This document shows, one piece after another, positions 27,001-33,633 of a stretch of DNA of 64,000 bases. The notes beneath the pieces were generated by a model, which made no database searches, had not been told where the DNA came from, and was given only the letters and a program-made list of their open reading frames with translations. Every line of letters starts with the position of its first letter. Positions within the stretch are counted from its first letter, which is position 1. The stretch is from Variovorax sp. GTDB taxonomy: Bacteria; Pseudomonadota; Gammaproteobacteria; Burkholderiales; Burkholderiaceae_C. The stretch spans positions 26,265-90,264 of the forward strand of contig SEGS01000003.1 of the NCBI GenBank assembly GCA_004210915.1. Reading direction: 5' to 3'. The translations under genes and the position numbers were made by a program.

Positions 27001-29516
27001 CCTTTCGAGGGCTGCTTCTGCTGCCGGTCGCCAACGACCACGGCGCCTGCATAGCTCCCTTCGAGCACCATGGACTTGCCCGCCAGGATCTGCACCGAGC
27101 CGGCCTTGCGACCTTCTGTGTAGCCGCCTTCCATCGTGTCGCGGCCGATGACGGACGAGGCGAATTCTTCCGAGACGCCCCAGCGCTCGTGGTTGCGGGC
27201 GTAGCGCCCGGCGATGCCCGTGTAATCCATGTCCGGCAAAGCCTTGTCCATGGTGTAGATGCGGCCGTCGGCACCCATCAGCTTGGTCGACGTGTTCAGG
27301 CCGTCGGTATAACGCACCGAGCCGCCGGAGACATCGAGCAGGGAGCCTTGCCGCGTGATGAAGTCACCACCCGCACGTATCCGGATGCTGCCGGCATCGG
27401 TCGAAAGTTCTGCCAGGTCAGTCTTGCCGACGCCGACCCAGCCCGCGACATCCGCGAGCGGCGTGCCGACCCAGGCACCCGGGATGAAGGTCTTGCCGTC
27501 AGGGCCCGTGACCCACTGCACGCCGGCCATCGGGCCGTCGGTAAAAATCCCGCCGGCGCGGCGATCGATGACCACCTTCTGGCCGCGCAGCCAGGAGTCG
27601 ACCAGCAGCGGCGAGTCGCGCAGCTCGTTGATGCGCAATTCTGCCGTGATGAAGTTGCGCGACATGTCCACCCGCATGTCACGCAGGCCGGCGACGCTCA
27701 GAAAGGAGTCGCTGTCGAGATAGATGCGGCTGCTGTTGTCGGTGCTGCCTGGCTTGTCGGGCACATGCGCCAGCAGCGGATTGACCGCCGAGTCCAGCGT
27801 GATCTGTCCGGCCGGCACCAGGACACCGGCATGCGGCCGCACGTCTATCAGCTGACCGTACATTGCGACGCGACCTGGCTGGTAGCGGGTGGCCAGCGCG
27901 GTGGCTTCGATTTCAGTGGTGTCGGCGGTGTCCGGCATGACCAGCGTGATGCTGCCGGGGCCCAGGGCCAGCGTCCCCGCGGACCAGGTCCTGAGGGCAT
28001 CGACGCCGTCGGCGTAGTACTGCATGCCCAGACCCCATGCGCGCAGCAGGATGGAACCATTGCGGTTGTTGAGCGCCGTGCTGGAGGACAGCACGCCGTC
28101 CTGCCGGACGTCCTGGGCCTGCAGCGTGATGTTGCCACGCGCGGATTCCACCGTGCCGCTGTTGACCACCTCATAGCCGACCGCCCGGGCACGCGCCGCC
28201 ATCTCGGGCAGCACGACGTTGCGGATGCCCGCCACGAACTGGGCATCGGCGTAGACGGGCGATAAATTCATCGCGCCCATCAGTTGACCGCCCGTGAAGG
28301 CCCAGCCCGGCACGGCAGACGCGGCCACGTCTAGGCCGCGCACCGGGTTGAGGTCGTCGATGGTCGGGCTTTTGAGGTAAATATTCTCGCCAGCGGCGAG
28401 GATCACCTGGCCATCGGGCGCCGAGAGCCGGCCCGCGTTCGAAACCCTGGGTGCGAACAACATCAGCTTGCCGCCGCTGTTGACGTCGAGCTGGGCGCCA
28501 GCCTGAACGCTGACCGGGCCTGGCGCCGCACCTGGATCGAAACGGTTCACCAGGCCGAGCTGATCCGGCTGGCCATTGACGCCCGGCACAAAACCACCCG
28601 CGCCATAGATGAACGGCTGCTCGGAGCTGAAGGCGCCGAACTGCGGGATCGGGAAGTCATTGCCCTGGTTGGACATGCGCTGCGGGTTGTTGATGCCGGC
28701 GTTGAACTGCGCATCGCTCAGCGCGAGCGAACTGGCCACCAGCGAGCGCGTATTGACCTGTGAGCTGCCGTTGAAGATGATGCCGTTGCGGTTGACGATG
28801 TAGACCGCGCCGCCCGCCTTGATCTGCCCGGCGATCTCGCTCGGCTTGCCGCTCGGATCGTTCACCCGGTTGAAGGCGATATAGCTGTTGGTGCCGTCGG
28901 CTTTGGCACCACCCTTCTGGTCGAACTGCACCGTCGTGTGCTTGCCGACGTTGAAAGTCTCCCAGTTGAGGATGGCTTTCTCGGCCGTCTGCTGGATGCC
29001 GACCACGGTCTTGCCGTCTGCGGCGCCTTGCGTCGGCGCGTTGGCGTTCAGCCAGCCTTTCGTCAGGCTGTTGGTATCCACGACCAGGCCACCGGGGACG
29101 AGGCCATCGGGCGTGTCCGAGGCGGCGTCCACTGCGGCCTGGCGCGCGGCGAGCTGCGCGGCCTGCTGGGCAGCGATCGTTCTCGCGGCCGCGTTCAAGT
29201 TACCCAGCGAGCGCTCCAGCGCCGCGTTGCCTGCCGGCCTGGTGCCTTGAGGGTTGGTGAGGCTTGACGCCGGCTGGCCGTTCGGCAGCAGCCCGGTCCG
29301 CAACGCCTGGTCATGCACGACGCCCTTGCCCGCAAACCAGGCGCTGCTGAATGCACGCTGTGCATGGGCGGGCGCGGCCAGGCCGCCCGCTGCCAGCATC
29401 ACGGCAATGGCCCGGGCAAGCGGCTTCAACTGCCGCCAGCCTGGCGAGGCCGGCACGCCTTCGTCCGGCCGGATCTGGTGGGTTGCGTTTTCCTGCGCGG
29501 GCTGGCGTGGTGGCAT
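18078..29516 (-). CDS. giant filamentous-haemagglutinin-family exoprotein, TpsA2
   Basis: This 3812-residue protein is a close paralogue of TpsA1, collinear from end to end. It has a signal peptide (1-52, ending AHA), a TPS domain with NWETFNVGK and VNRNGIIFNGSSQVNTRSL, a beta-helix-like body, and a DUF3739-type C-terminus (WSSDGDIDAGRGSKTV, GDVDLLAPKGTVNAGDAG). An EF-hand-like loop (DDNFDGVIDARD) lies near residue 2094. A cysteine pair near residues 1368-1379 (DPDCYF, DGICDYS) is unusual for this family. A 252-bp part of the TPS domain is almost identical to tpsA1 DNA, which suggests gene conversion. It follows fecR2 and has its own ECF-type promoter. It is predicted to be exported by the single TpsB in the window. 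Its ligand is unknown. Confidence 0.93.
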   Translation of the reverse strand: MPPRQPAQENATHQIRPDEGVPASPGWRQLKPLARAIAVMLAAGGLAAPAHAQRAFSSAWFAGKGVVHDQALRTGLLPNGQPASSLTNPQGTRPAGNAALERSLGNLNAAARTIAAQQAAQLAARQAAVDAASDTPDGLVPGGLVVDTNSLTKGWLNANAPTQGAADGKTVVGIQQTAEKAILNWETFNVGKHTTVQFDQKGGAKADGTNSYIAFNRVNDPSGKPSEIAGQIKAGGAVYIVNRNGIIFNGSSQVNTRSLVASSLALSDAQFNAGINNPQRMSNQGNDFPIPQFGAFSSEQPFIYGAGGFVPGVNGQPDQLGLVNRFDPGAAPGPVSVQAGAQLDVNSGGKLMLFAPRVSNAGRLSAPDGQVILAAGENIYLKSPTIDDLNPVRGLDVAASAVPGWAFTGGQLMGAMNLSPVYADAQFVAGIRNVVLPEMAARARAVGYEVVNSGTVESARGNITLQAQDVRQDGVLSSSTALNNRNGSILLRAWGLGMQYYADGVDALRTWSAGTLALGPGSITLVMPDTADTTEIEATALATRYQPGRVAMYGQLIDVRPHAGVLVPAGQITLDSAVNPLLAHVPDKPGSTDNSSRIYLDSDSFLSVAGLRDMRVDMSRNFITAELRINELRDSPLLVDSWLRGQKVVIDRRAGGIFTDGPMAGVQWVTGPDGKTFIPGAWVGTPLADVAGWVGVGKTDLAELSTDAGSIRIRAGGDFITRQGSLLDVSGGSVRYTDGLNTSTKLMGADGRIYTMDKALPDMDYTGIAGRYARNHERWGVSEEFASSVIGRDTMEGGYTEGRKAGSVQILAGKSMVLEGSYAGAVVVGDRQQKQPSKGQGGRLDFGGGSVEDRPWSLGELIISHDAHRLAAGFGSGSMLGQDFVAAPRPGRNETPGKLTYLLDDTLSESGMGAVNFNLLRDFTLEENATLQMAAGTSVGIGQFENSTNRLTINGRIVAPGGQIGVAAAMGTLQIGQHGRLDTAGEWVNTWLDGQLPARWAMNGGSLLLSAKTFEVDSRAVLDVSGGGRVDAGGKGLPRLRAGNAGSVSLSGVGALTDLGALDLRAWSAGSAGSLGIVTEAPVHIGGGRAEAIAAGALWLPEGLYAERGFGQFSIAINNGINPQNPGAIVIANGAQIRQLASSLDLSGFDYRLLASGQRLAGAAPVAIRPLQDRLAFTPSSLLLSSSGDIEVGAGALAATDTGGRIELRSDKGQIVVRGTLDAPAGSITLAGRNIALESGASLLARGVPVVYTDGSGRRVGRVLDGGSVTVDASGGVLALQAGSLIDVSGASAVVDGVATGLIRGAAPDRRLASNGGAITIAGSGLMESSLVARAGGAGARGGRLSFELDAPAAEGGTPQDQLKRGLVDPDCYFPGAVDGICDYSEGWRQALDFDWAPGYIEYGYEVNGPRVLTSALMAQLAEIRELVLSDKLAAPGTRAPLDAAAFGLSADALDFFRDNFFYDETLRNVLQSPGQAYALTVRPGGFAGGGFADLALTGTTRLDHVDLALARSITVTGDLTGHAGSSSSLRAPHIVLNGAPQLSPQTPPPVRADAGGQLLVAAGLLDLALNQSTRISGYRTTQLEGGEIRMGAAMPEVEGPDARYRVYIDVDGDLVLRAGQVYPSSATTAVVRAGDAIRVERLGSEAGAPPLSAGGTLRLEAPVIGQNGVLRAPFGQIELLASERLTLGAGSITSVSGAGLVVPYGTLVNNEHWHDPLLAVDATAPGNGSLVAPPEKRISLKSPDVVLGKGAVVDISGGGDLYAWEFVPGPGGSHDVLKVPGMYAILPGYSASAPLDGNTGGGTGGSPGASGASGSGQRIWLAGGPGLPAGWYTLLPARYALLPGAFAVQGNGAQWSVPGAKPVAVADGSVVMQGRMGDAHGGAQDAEPSAWRVMSGATLRKYTEYNEALANDFFSSEAFRLTQYRLNGQNIVTPRLPGDGGAVVFDATRSLVLDGTLRSAPDKGGRGGLVDIAGQKIAIVGAAQDSAGLQADGYLVIDAASLSNFGAGSLLVGGKRQGNALGLSLDVTATDVIVRNGAGSELYGSEIILAASGQVGIEAGSVITTRGTAGASSGKLVVKPRVTAVYTDPDGQLDDNFDGVIDARDAADDVLTTPSRDYGALVRLSAGGATSVVRENVDTTTGGLVRIGAGATLAGGMSLLIDATGNTELAGSARISASDLSVASGRISFGGGTGGMVLDTASLARLSDSSQLTLRSYSGFDFYSSIDLGAAGLRSLTFDGAVFRGIGDGAINVRGETVSLVNSGGSAPAGQNPAPGSRPLGSLSIDAATLVLGEGHKDFSGLGSVLLSGSTQIIGAGNGTLDAGVAMLALRTPLLTGRGGAAQAITTTASLQVLAAPVADSTGLQDSLGTRLSLRGSSIQFDGRAVALGGSIDMTATAGSVVVGEHALVDVGGFARQFFDVSDYADAGRITLASLGGDVNLQAGSRLNLAAHAGGGSAGTLSLAASGGGTVVLDGAIAAQAGAGGRAGSFTLDIAALPDFAAFSERLNDAGFNRSRQFRIRQGDVVLGGLTTVEDFGLVADQGSINITGTIDARSAFGGAIRITGADGVAMQQGAQLLAGATGAFGSGRVTLEAAGGQLNLKGGLVDVAGNEGGKVRLRARQNAAHDDLDATAVNVRIAGARSAVLEGVSSYNVADYDGATVDSVKADAMAHAAQFAAASGAIQNRLGTSVAVMPGITISSAGDLALNSDWNLFTDFTDLAGQREGTLTLRAGGKLAINGNLSDGFDQAGRAGTLQQGASWNLRLLAGADLDSADMLALKPPAALAAGQGSITIGKANTSTGTDADNGAGWLVRTGTGDLEVRAGGDVTLAHRDSVIYTAGRKDLSTWSDFTTASLNATYGIEGGNLDIAAQGSISAAPSNQRYTEWLNRQGNVNAQFVFGEYSASEYGVRPDGSYGPILRAAEQSSWWINYGEFRQGVAALGGGNVKVTAGGDLTDLGVSLATNLRLRGGRTTGEATTSEMRNGGALTVDAGGAIRGGQYYVARGAGDIRANETAAGRSITVRTDDNNGNVTTQVFPLAPVLALGDATLKLRTAGDLKLQSVIDPLLVRYGDTFTESGRLFDHGAFMSGYTDRSALDLSSTGGDITLVNQGAYIFRDLLFSNNTREDNGLGGKSANRYPALTHVTAMNGSLDIQGPAYLMPGTTSDLRLLAREDIRFDNVSGIRYPNQARAEIVMAYATPSMMPSAQAPVGGDGFDHQVNLDALLHNIQGITDIGATQKNYYASLRNPGVLALAGDYQPSRIYAAQGSITGMDLTASEQTWTRAGTDIRGLYLRARNVHASDTTLLEAGNDILAMAPLQGRRSAELLIEGAGSLVLSAGRDVYADQLEVQSLGNQLYDLNNRPIADTQVRGLPAQGASITVMAGINAAAGYDAFAGAYLDPSKVAAMPDYLKARAADGSVLPIYLTDGVETRRNGADKTVRRGLVSYMKDMTGETLAPLDAWVRFRELPQLAQQQFIRQVYMLELRDGGRDQNEPGVAGLPLNGGFNRGYAAISALFPGDSWKGDVAANKLMLRTMSGGDVSVLTPGGSLQVAALGTTVPDGYGLVTLASGHISVFAKDDVVVNRSRILSFVPEASARGSDQIIWSSDGDIDAGRGSKTVRVPSAPEVLTDVDANTTVREKSDMSGSGIGTVGDGDVDLLAPKGTVNAGDAGVRVAGNLNIAALHVLNADNIEVEGEIKGLPVIAAVNIGALTNASAAASQAAVAAQDVLQRERSAARQNLPSVFTVRVLGFGNEPMEAAPPARGAAAPANTALQVSYDTGSSFQVLGRGRLDPAQRARLTEAEQRRLAE

Positions 29517-29584
29517 GTCAGGTTTCTTTCAAGGCGTTTTCGTTTGAACAGCTGACCCACCCGGTGCAGGCAGTCATGCGTTCT

Positions 29585-29610
29585 AGACGGATGCCGGCAT
29601 CAAAAGCTGT
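29585..29610 (-). promoter_or_regulatory. ECF-type promoter of tpsA2
   Basis: On the minus strand ACAGC is followed by 15 nt and CCGTCT, matching the elements upstream of tpsB and the protease cassette. At the expected Pho-box position only a half site (TTTGCAC on the plus strand) is recognisable. A second Pho-like repeat lies further upstream at 29697-29714 (minus strand CTGTCAT-GGCG-CCGACAT). The tpsA2 start codon is about 70 nt downstream. Confidence 0.55.
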
Positions 29611-29781
29611 ACGCTTTGCACACGCCAGCTGCGCTTTATTTACGCGCCCTTGCCGATTCATGTGCAACGCCCATCCATCGCCGGAAAGCTCCAGGCATGT
29701 CGGCGCCATGACAGTCACGACACTGACTTGCGGCAGATCGCCCTCAACAGCCTTGTCGATGCCCTGCTGCAGCCCCGCAGG

Positions 29782-30831
29782 TCAGCTCAGCACCACCACG
29801 CCGCCGGGCAGCGACGTCACTTCGAGCCTGAACAGTCGCTGGATCTGCGCAATGGCCATGTCCAGGTCGCGGATGTAGAAACGTCCGCTCACCGGTTTGA
29901 CGGCCAGCGCCTGCCCGATCAGCACCACGCGCCCCGGGCGGTAGCGATTGATCTCTTCGACCACCTGCGCCAGCGCGGTCCGATGAAAACTCAGGATGCC
30001 TTCGCGCCAGCCCGCTGCTGCCGCGTTGTCGACGCGGCTCACGGTACCCATCGTGCCCAACCTGGCCAGTGTGTCGCGGCCATAGACCAGTCGCTGGCCC
30101 GACGCCAACGGCTGCGACCGACCGGCCAGAGACAGTTCAAGCACGCCCTCCCTGCAGGTCAGGGATATGGTTTTCGCCAGCTGGCGAACCTCAAAAACCG
30201 CCCGCGTGGCGCGCACGCGGCCACCGCCTGCAAAGACAGTGAAGGCCTGCGAGTCCGGTGTCCGCGCCACATCGACTGCGACCTCGCCGTCAACGAGGTC
30301 GATGCCGTGGGTAAGGCCGTTGTCCGCGCGCAAGCTGATGCTGCTGCGGGTGTTCAGTTCGACCTTGACGTCGGGCGCCAGCGCGAGCAGGCGCTGCTCG
30401 CCCGTGCCGGTCTTGTAGTCGGCCTGCATCGATTGCAGCGAGGGCCACAAATCCATCGGCGGATGGAGCAGCAACACGCCGGCTGCAGTAGCAGAAGCCG
30501 CCACTGCGCCGCCCATGAACACACGCCGCCGCATGACGGGCGCGCGGCTGCCCAGCGGCGCGCGACGCAGCGCGTGGAGCTCCACGTCCCCTTCGGCGGC
30601 CAGCTCTGCCGCAGGGCGCAGTGCGGCCCACTGTAGATGCGCAGCCGCAAACGCCCGCCGGTGCGCTGGGCTGGTGGCGCACCAGCGCTCGAGCGCACGT
30701 GCGTCCGACCGGCGCGCTGCGCCGGAGCCCAACTTGCGCACCCAGTCTTTAGCCTGCTGCTCCAGCAGGTCCGGCGCGCGGGGGCCGCCATCGCGAGGCA
30801 GGCCTTGTTGCGGATACTTCATCACGTCCAT
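29782..30831 (-). CDS. FecR-type anti-sigma factor, module 2
   Basis: This 349-residue protein has the same build as FecR1. It has a cytoplasmic DUF4880-like start (LLEQQAKDWVRKLGSG, RALERWCATSPAHRRAF), then RRRVFMGG (Arg101-103) leading into a membrane segment (about 105-125). The periplasmic FecR domain begins TGTGEQRLLAL, and a DUF4974-like end (LAQVVEEINRYRPGRVVLIG) closes with LPGGVVVLS. ATG 30831 or ATG 30822 could be the start; neither has a strong ribosome binding site. A 201-nt gap separates it from sig2 and holds an ECF-type promoter match, so it may have its own sigma-dependent transcript. It should restrain the module 2 sigma factor until the STN2 protein signals. Confidence 0.88.
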   Translation of the reverse strand: MDVMKYPQQGLPRDGGPRAPDLLEQQAKDWVRKLGSGAARRSDARALERWCATSPAHRRAFAAAHLQWAALRPAAELAAEGDVELHALRRAPLGSRAPVMRRRVFMGGAVAASATAAGVLLLHPPMDLWPSLQSMQADYKTGTGEQRLLALAPDVKVELNTRSSISLRADNGLTHGIDLVDGEVAVDVARTPDSQAFTVFAGGGRVRATRAVFEVRQLAKTISLTCREGVLELSLAGRSQPLASGQRLVYGRDTLARLGTMGTVSRVDNAAAAGWREGILSFHRTALAQVVEEINRYRPGRVVLIGQALAVKPVSGRFYIRDLDMAIAQIQRLFRLEVTSLPGGVVVLS

Positions 30832-30942
30832 CTTCTTACGGGAGACACGCGGCGCCGATGGCCGCCTGCGTCAGGGTGTCTGGTTCATTTGCGGTCGCGG
30901 TCGCAGTTGCGGTCGATGCAGTTCTCCGGCCCGATATAGACC

Positions 30943-30968
30943 AGACGGTTGGCGCGGTGCAAAGCTGC
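30943..30968 (-). promoter_or_regulatory. candidate ECF-type promoter inside module 2, upstream of fecR2
   Basis: On the minus strand GCAGC is followed by exactly 15 nt and CCGTCT, matching the output promoters. No Pho-like box is visible at the expected position. It would produce a transcript of fecR2 with a leader of about 105 nt. Modules 1 and 3 have no such match. Confidence 0.4.
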
Positions 30969-31032
30969 ACGCCAATGTCGTGGGGCGCGGAGTGCCTGTT
31001 ACCGCGAAGGACACGTGACCGGGTGCAGGCGC

Positions 31033-31569
31033 TCATCGCATCCGCTCCGTCAGGTAGTCGTGCGCGCGCTTGAGTTCGCGGTCCACCAGGCTCAACGAAA
31101 CACCCAGGCGCTCGGCCACCTCCTGGCGCGGCATCTCGTCCACGCGGATCAGGATCAGGATCCGGCGGCGGCGCGGCGGCATTTCAGCCATGACCTCTGC
31201 CAGCCGCTCGGCCTCGGAGCGCGCTTCGGCGGTTTGCGCCGGGCCCGGCGCCGTGTCGGCGAGGTTTTCAAACACGAGTTCGACCTCCTCGCCGGTCAGG
31301 AAGCGGTTGTCGGCGCGCAGCCGGTCCAGCGCAGCATTGGTCGCCATGCGCATCAGGTAACTCAGCGGGTATTGCACCGGCTCGCGCGAGTCACCTGTCT
31401 TCGAGTCGCCGGCGTCCGCCGCATCCTGCGATTGCAGGCGCACCCAGGTGTCCTGCAGGGCGTCGCCCGCCAGGTCGACATTGCCGAGCTGCAAGGTCAG
31501 CCGGCGCTTGAGGTCGTCATAGCGCTTGAGCATGAAGTCGCGCAGGGGCGCGAAGCCGGATGCGCTCAT
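31033..31569 (-). CDS. ECF (FecI-like) sigma factor, module 2
   Basis: This 178-residue sigma factor shows region 2 (about 7-95: LKRYDDLKRRLTLQLGNVD, GDALQDTWVRLQSQ, PLSYLMRMATNAALDRL) and region 4 (about 115-172: MPPRRRRILILIRVDEM, AERLGVSLSLVDRELKRAHDY). A short acidic insert (DAADAGDSKTGDS) in region 2 is not present in the paralogues. ATG 31569 was chosen because it overlaps the STN2 stop codon as ATGA, a strong sign of translational coupling; the frame is open for five more codons. Its region 4 helix resembles that of module 1 more than module 3. All three may recognise similar CCGTCT-type promoters. Confidence 0.92.
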   Translation of the reverse strand: MSASGFAPLRDFMLKRYDDLKRRLTLQLGNVDLAGDALQDTWVRLQSQDAADAGDSKTGDSREPVQYPLSYLMRMATNAALDRLRADNRFLTGEEVELVFENLADTAPGPAQTAEARSEAERLAEVMAEMPPRRRRILILIRVDEMPRQEVAERLGVSLSLVDRELKRAHDYLTERMR

Positions 31570-32297
31570 GGCACGGCAGCGCATTCGCGCGAGGTCGCCG
31601 GCCTGGGCAAGACCAGCATGACGAACGGCTGCGCCACGTCGGCGGCCGGGGCACCGGAGCCGGCACTCGCGCCGATGTCGATTTTCTGCAGTGCCGCCAA
31701 CACCGCGGCGTCACGTGCGGCGCTGCCGGTCGATCCGAGCAGGCGCACATCCCGCACACGTCCTCGCGGGCCCAGGTTCAGGCTGAACGCCACCCGGAAA
31801 TCCCCGCGCGCCAGATTCGGATCGGCGCAAAACGCCTTTCGCATGCCCGCCTGCAACAAAGCCTCAACGGGTTGCACGGGCTGCGTTTGAGCCAAGGGCG
31901 GCGAGGACAGCGCAGGCGAGGCGGCAACCACTGGTTCGAGCACGAAGGCGTCGTGCGCCGTGTAGTGCACGGCCAGCCCGCGGCCTTCCATCAGCAGCCC
32001 CAGCGCCACGTCCGGCGCGTACCAGCCGAGCAGCGTGTTCGAGACATGTCCTGCGGTGGCATCGGCACTATAGAAACCCGACCAGCCGGTGATGGCGCTG
32101 AACGCATCGAGCGCCGCGTGCAGGGGCTGCGATGCGATGTCGAAGCGTCGAGGCGTGGCACCGTGAGGGCCAGGCGCGTGGCTGCGCTGCTGCGCGGCCT
32201 GCCCGACCCGCGGTGAAGCGTTCGCATCGCTCCCGTGGGCAACCGTCACCGCCGCACTCCACGCGAGCGCCATGGTGAAGGCGATGAGTCGGTCCAT
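31566..32297 (-). CDS. periplasmic STN-domain signalling protein with TonB-C-like domain, module 2
   Basis: This 243-residue protein has a signal peptide (1-22, ending VTVAHG). Its STN domain spans about 48-115 (FDIASQPLHAALDAFSAIT, GWYAPDVALGLLMEGRGLAV). Its TonB-C-like domain spans about 140-232 (GRVRDVRLLGSTGSAARD, VLAALQKIDIG). There is no beta-barrel. It heads a Pho-box-controlled operon and its stop overlaps the start of sig2. The length and domain order match the module 1 and module 3 proteins, although overall identity is low, as expected if each senses a different partner. It probably contacts the periplasmic domain of FecR2. Confidence 0.87.
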   Translation of the reverse strand: MDRLIAFTMALAWSAAVTVAHGSDANASPRVGQAAQQRSHAPGPHGATPRRFDIASQPLHAALDAFSAITGWSGFYSADATAGHVSNTLLGWYAPDVALGLLMEGRGLAVHYTAHDAFVLEPVVAASPALSSPPLAQTQPVQPVEALLQAGMRKAFCADPNLARGDFRVAFSLNLGPRGRVRDVRLLGSTGSAARDAAVLAALQKIDIGASAGSGAPAADVAQPFVMLVLPRPATSRECAAVP

Positions 32298-32399
32298 GGG
32301 CGGTCAAAAAACATGTGGTGGGTACGGCAAGCCGCCAGGGGTCGCGCGTCGAACGCTGCGGAGAATGACGTGCGCCCGACCTGACGGCGACGTGGCGCG

Positions 32400-32433
32400 A
32401 TGCTAGGGTTTGAATGTGACGGCGGCATGACTC
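32400..32433 (-). promoter_or_regulatory. PhoB-type promoter of the STN2-sig2-fecR2 operon
   Basis: On the minus strand GAGTCAT-GCCG-CCGTCAC is followed by exactly 10 nt and then TAGCAT. The spacing equals that of the STN1 and STN3 promoters. The leader to the STN2 start codon is about 100 nt. Confidence 0.68.
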
Positions 32434-32660
32434 GAATCGAGGCAGCAGCGAGGGCGGATGTGGCATGCAACACGACCTTGACCACCGGTGGCTGGTCTCT
32501 TCGCCAACGCCCAAGGGCGAAGCCGGAAAAACCCGTTCGCCCGCCAGCGCAAATCCCTGCTGCACCTGAAGTCGAAAACACACCATGACCTGAAGCGGCG
32601 ATGGCTCGCTGTCGTCGCGGCAAGGTCGACGCCAGGCCGCGACCTGACGCAGACATCCGT

Positions 32661-32948
32661 TCACTCCGGCAAGTCGGCGTCCGCTACGTCCGCGCTATCG
32701 CGACCGCTGCGGTCCCCATGCCTGCGCCCCTGCTCCACCGCCATGCGCCGTGCCTGCAAAAGCTCGGCCTGCGTGATGCCGAACTCCTCCATCCCCTCGA
32801 CCAGCAGCCGCAGGAAGGTCGCGCGCTGGCGCTGCCAGAAGAGGCCGGCCCGGCGCGTGCGTTCAAGCTCACGCAGGGTTGCCGCGTTGCGCTGCTGAGC
32901 GGTGACGACTTGCGCCGCCTCGAACCTTCCGTCGGGTGTCCTGCCCAC
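32661..32948 (-). CDS. small hypothetical protein
   Basis: I do not recognise this protein of about 95 residues. It is charged and helical (QRNAATLRELERTRRAGLFW, ATFLRLLVEGMEEFGITQAE) with a short acidic tail, and has no signal peptide. It follows the YbjN-like gene. GTG 32948 is the nearest usual start, with GGACGGGG 7 nt upstream. The protein-like reading continues upstream (LIAAGRGIRVG) to a CTG that overlaps the previous stop codon, so the true start may be a rare codon. Its place at the end of the machinery operon suggests an accessory role, but nothing more can be said. Confidence 0.6.
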   Translation of the reverse strand: MGRTPDGRFEAAQVVTAQQRNAATLRELERTRRAGLFWQRQRATFLRLLVEGMEEFGITQAELLQARRMAVEQGRRHGDRSGRDSADVADADLPE

Positions 32949-32971
32949 GCGAATGCCCCGTCCCGCCGCGA

Positions 32972-33568
32972 TCAGGCTGCTGCGGTTGCAGTTGCCGGCG
33001 CGGCTTCTTCAGCCGCCGTCTCTCCACTGGAGGTCTCACCAGTGGAGGCCTCGCCGGCCAGCGGTGCCGCGGCCGGCTTGAAATTTCGCAGGTGCAGGAA
33101 GAACTGGCCCATCATCTGCGTCCAGAGTTGAAGCGACACCGACAGGTTGGCCGGCGTGATGCCGCCGGCGGCGATCACGTCCATCTCGAGCACGACGAAA
33201 TCGCCGTGCTGCGCGACGCGGGCGAAACGCTTGGTGCGGTGCCATTCGCCCAGGACCTCGACCGGCAGCGTGCCGCCCTGCACGCGCAGCGGGCAGCTCA
33301 GCGTGAAGTCGGCATACTGGCCTGGCGCCATGGCGTTGCCCCACAGCACCTGGAAGCCGACGCCGTGGCTGGCGCTGTGCAGGCGAACGACGCCGTCCTG
33401 CTCGATGGCAGTCACCGCGCAACCGGCGGCCTTGATGGCGTCGGAAACCTGGTCGGGTGTCATGAAGGTGATGATGGCCGCGTTGGCAGAAGGCGTGTCC
33501 TGCGCGGGCGCATCAGACGGCTGCGCGAACGCGTTGAAGGCCTGGGATTCGTTGTTTTCTCTGGACAT
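32972..33568 (-). CDS. YbjN-like domain protein
   Basis: This 198-residue cytoplasmic protein has a central domain (about 35-165) resembling the YbjN family, described as a putative sensory transduction regulator. Supporting stretches are MTPDQVSDAIKAAGCAVTAI, ARVAQHGDFVVLEMDVIAAG and the following GITPANLSVSLQLWTQMMGQF. Unstructured Ala/Glu/Thr-rich tails flank it. YbjN folds resemble type III secretion chaperones, so a chaperone-like role for an exported or folding partner is conceivable but unproven. ATG 33568 has AGGA 8 nt upstream; a frame extension beyond it is unlikely. It lies 65 nt downstream of the PpiC gene and is probably co-transcribed with it. Confidence 0.72.
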   Translation of the reverse strand: MSRENNESQAFNAFAQPSDAPAQDTPSANAAIITFMTPDQVSDAIKAAGCAVTAIEQDGVVRLHSASHGVGFQVLWGNAMAPGQYADFTLSCPLRVQGGTLPVEVLGEWHRTKRFARVAQHGDFVVLEMDVIAAGGITPANLSVSLQLWTQMMGQFFLHLRNFKPAAAPLAGEASTGETSSGETAAEEAAPATATAAA

Positions 33569-33633
33569 GTCGGGTTCCTGTGAGGGATGAAGCTGTAAAC
33601 ATTCGGGGGCATGGCTGGCCAGCCCGCCGCGGA

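Noticed and set aside
29697..29714. Pho-like repeat far upstream of tpsA2
   Set aside because: One half is perfect but the second matches 5 of 7 bases and no -10 follows at 10 bp. It is mentioned only with the tpsA2 promoter.
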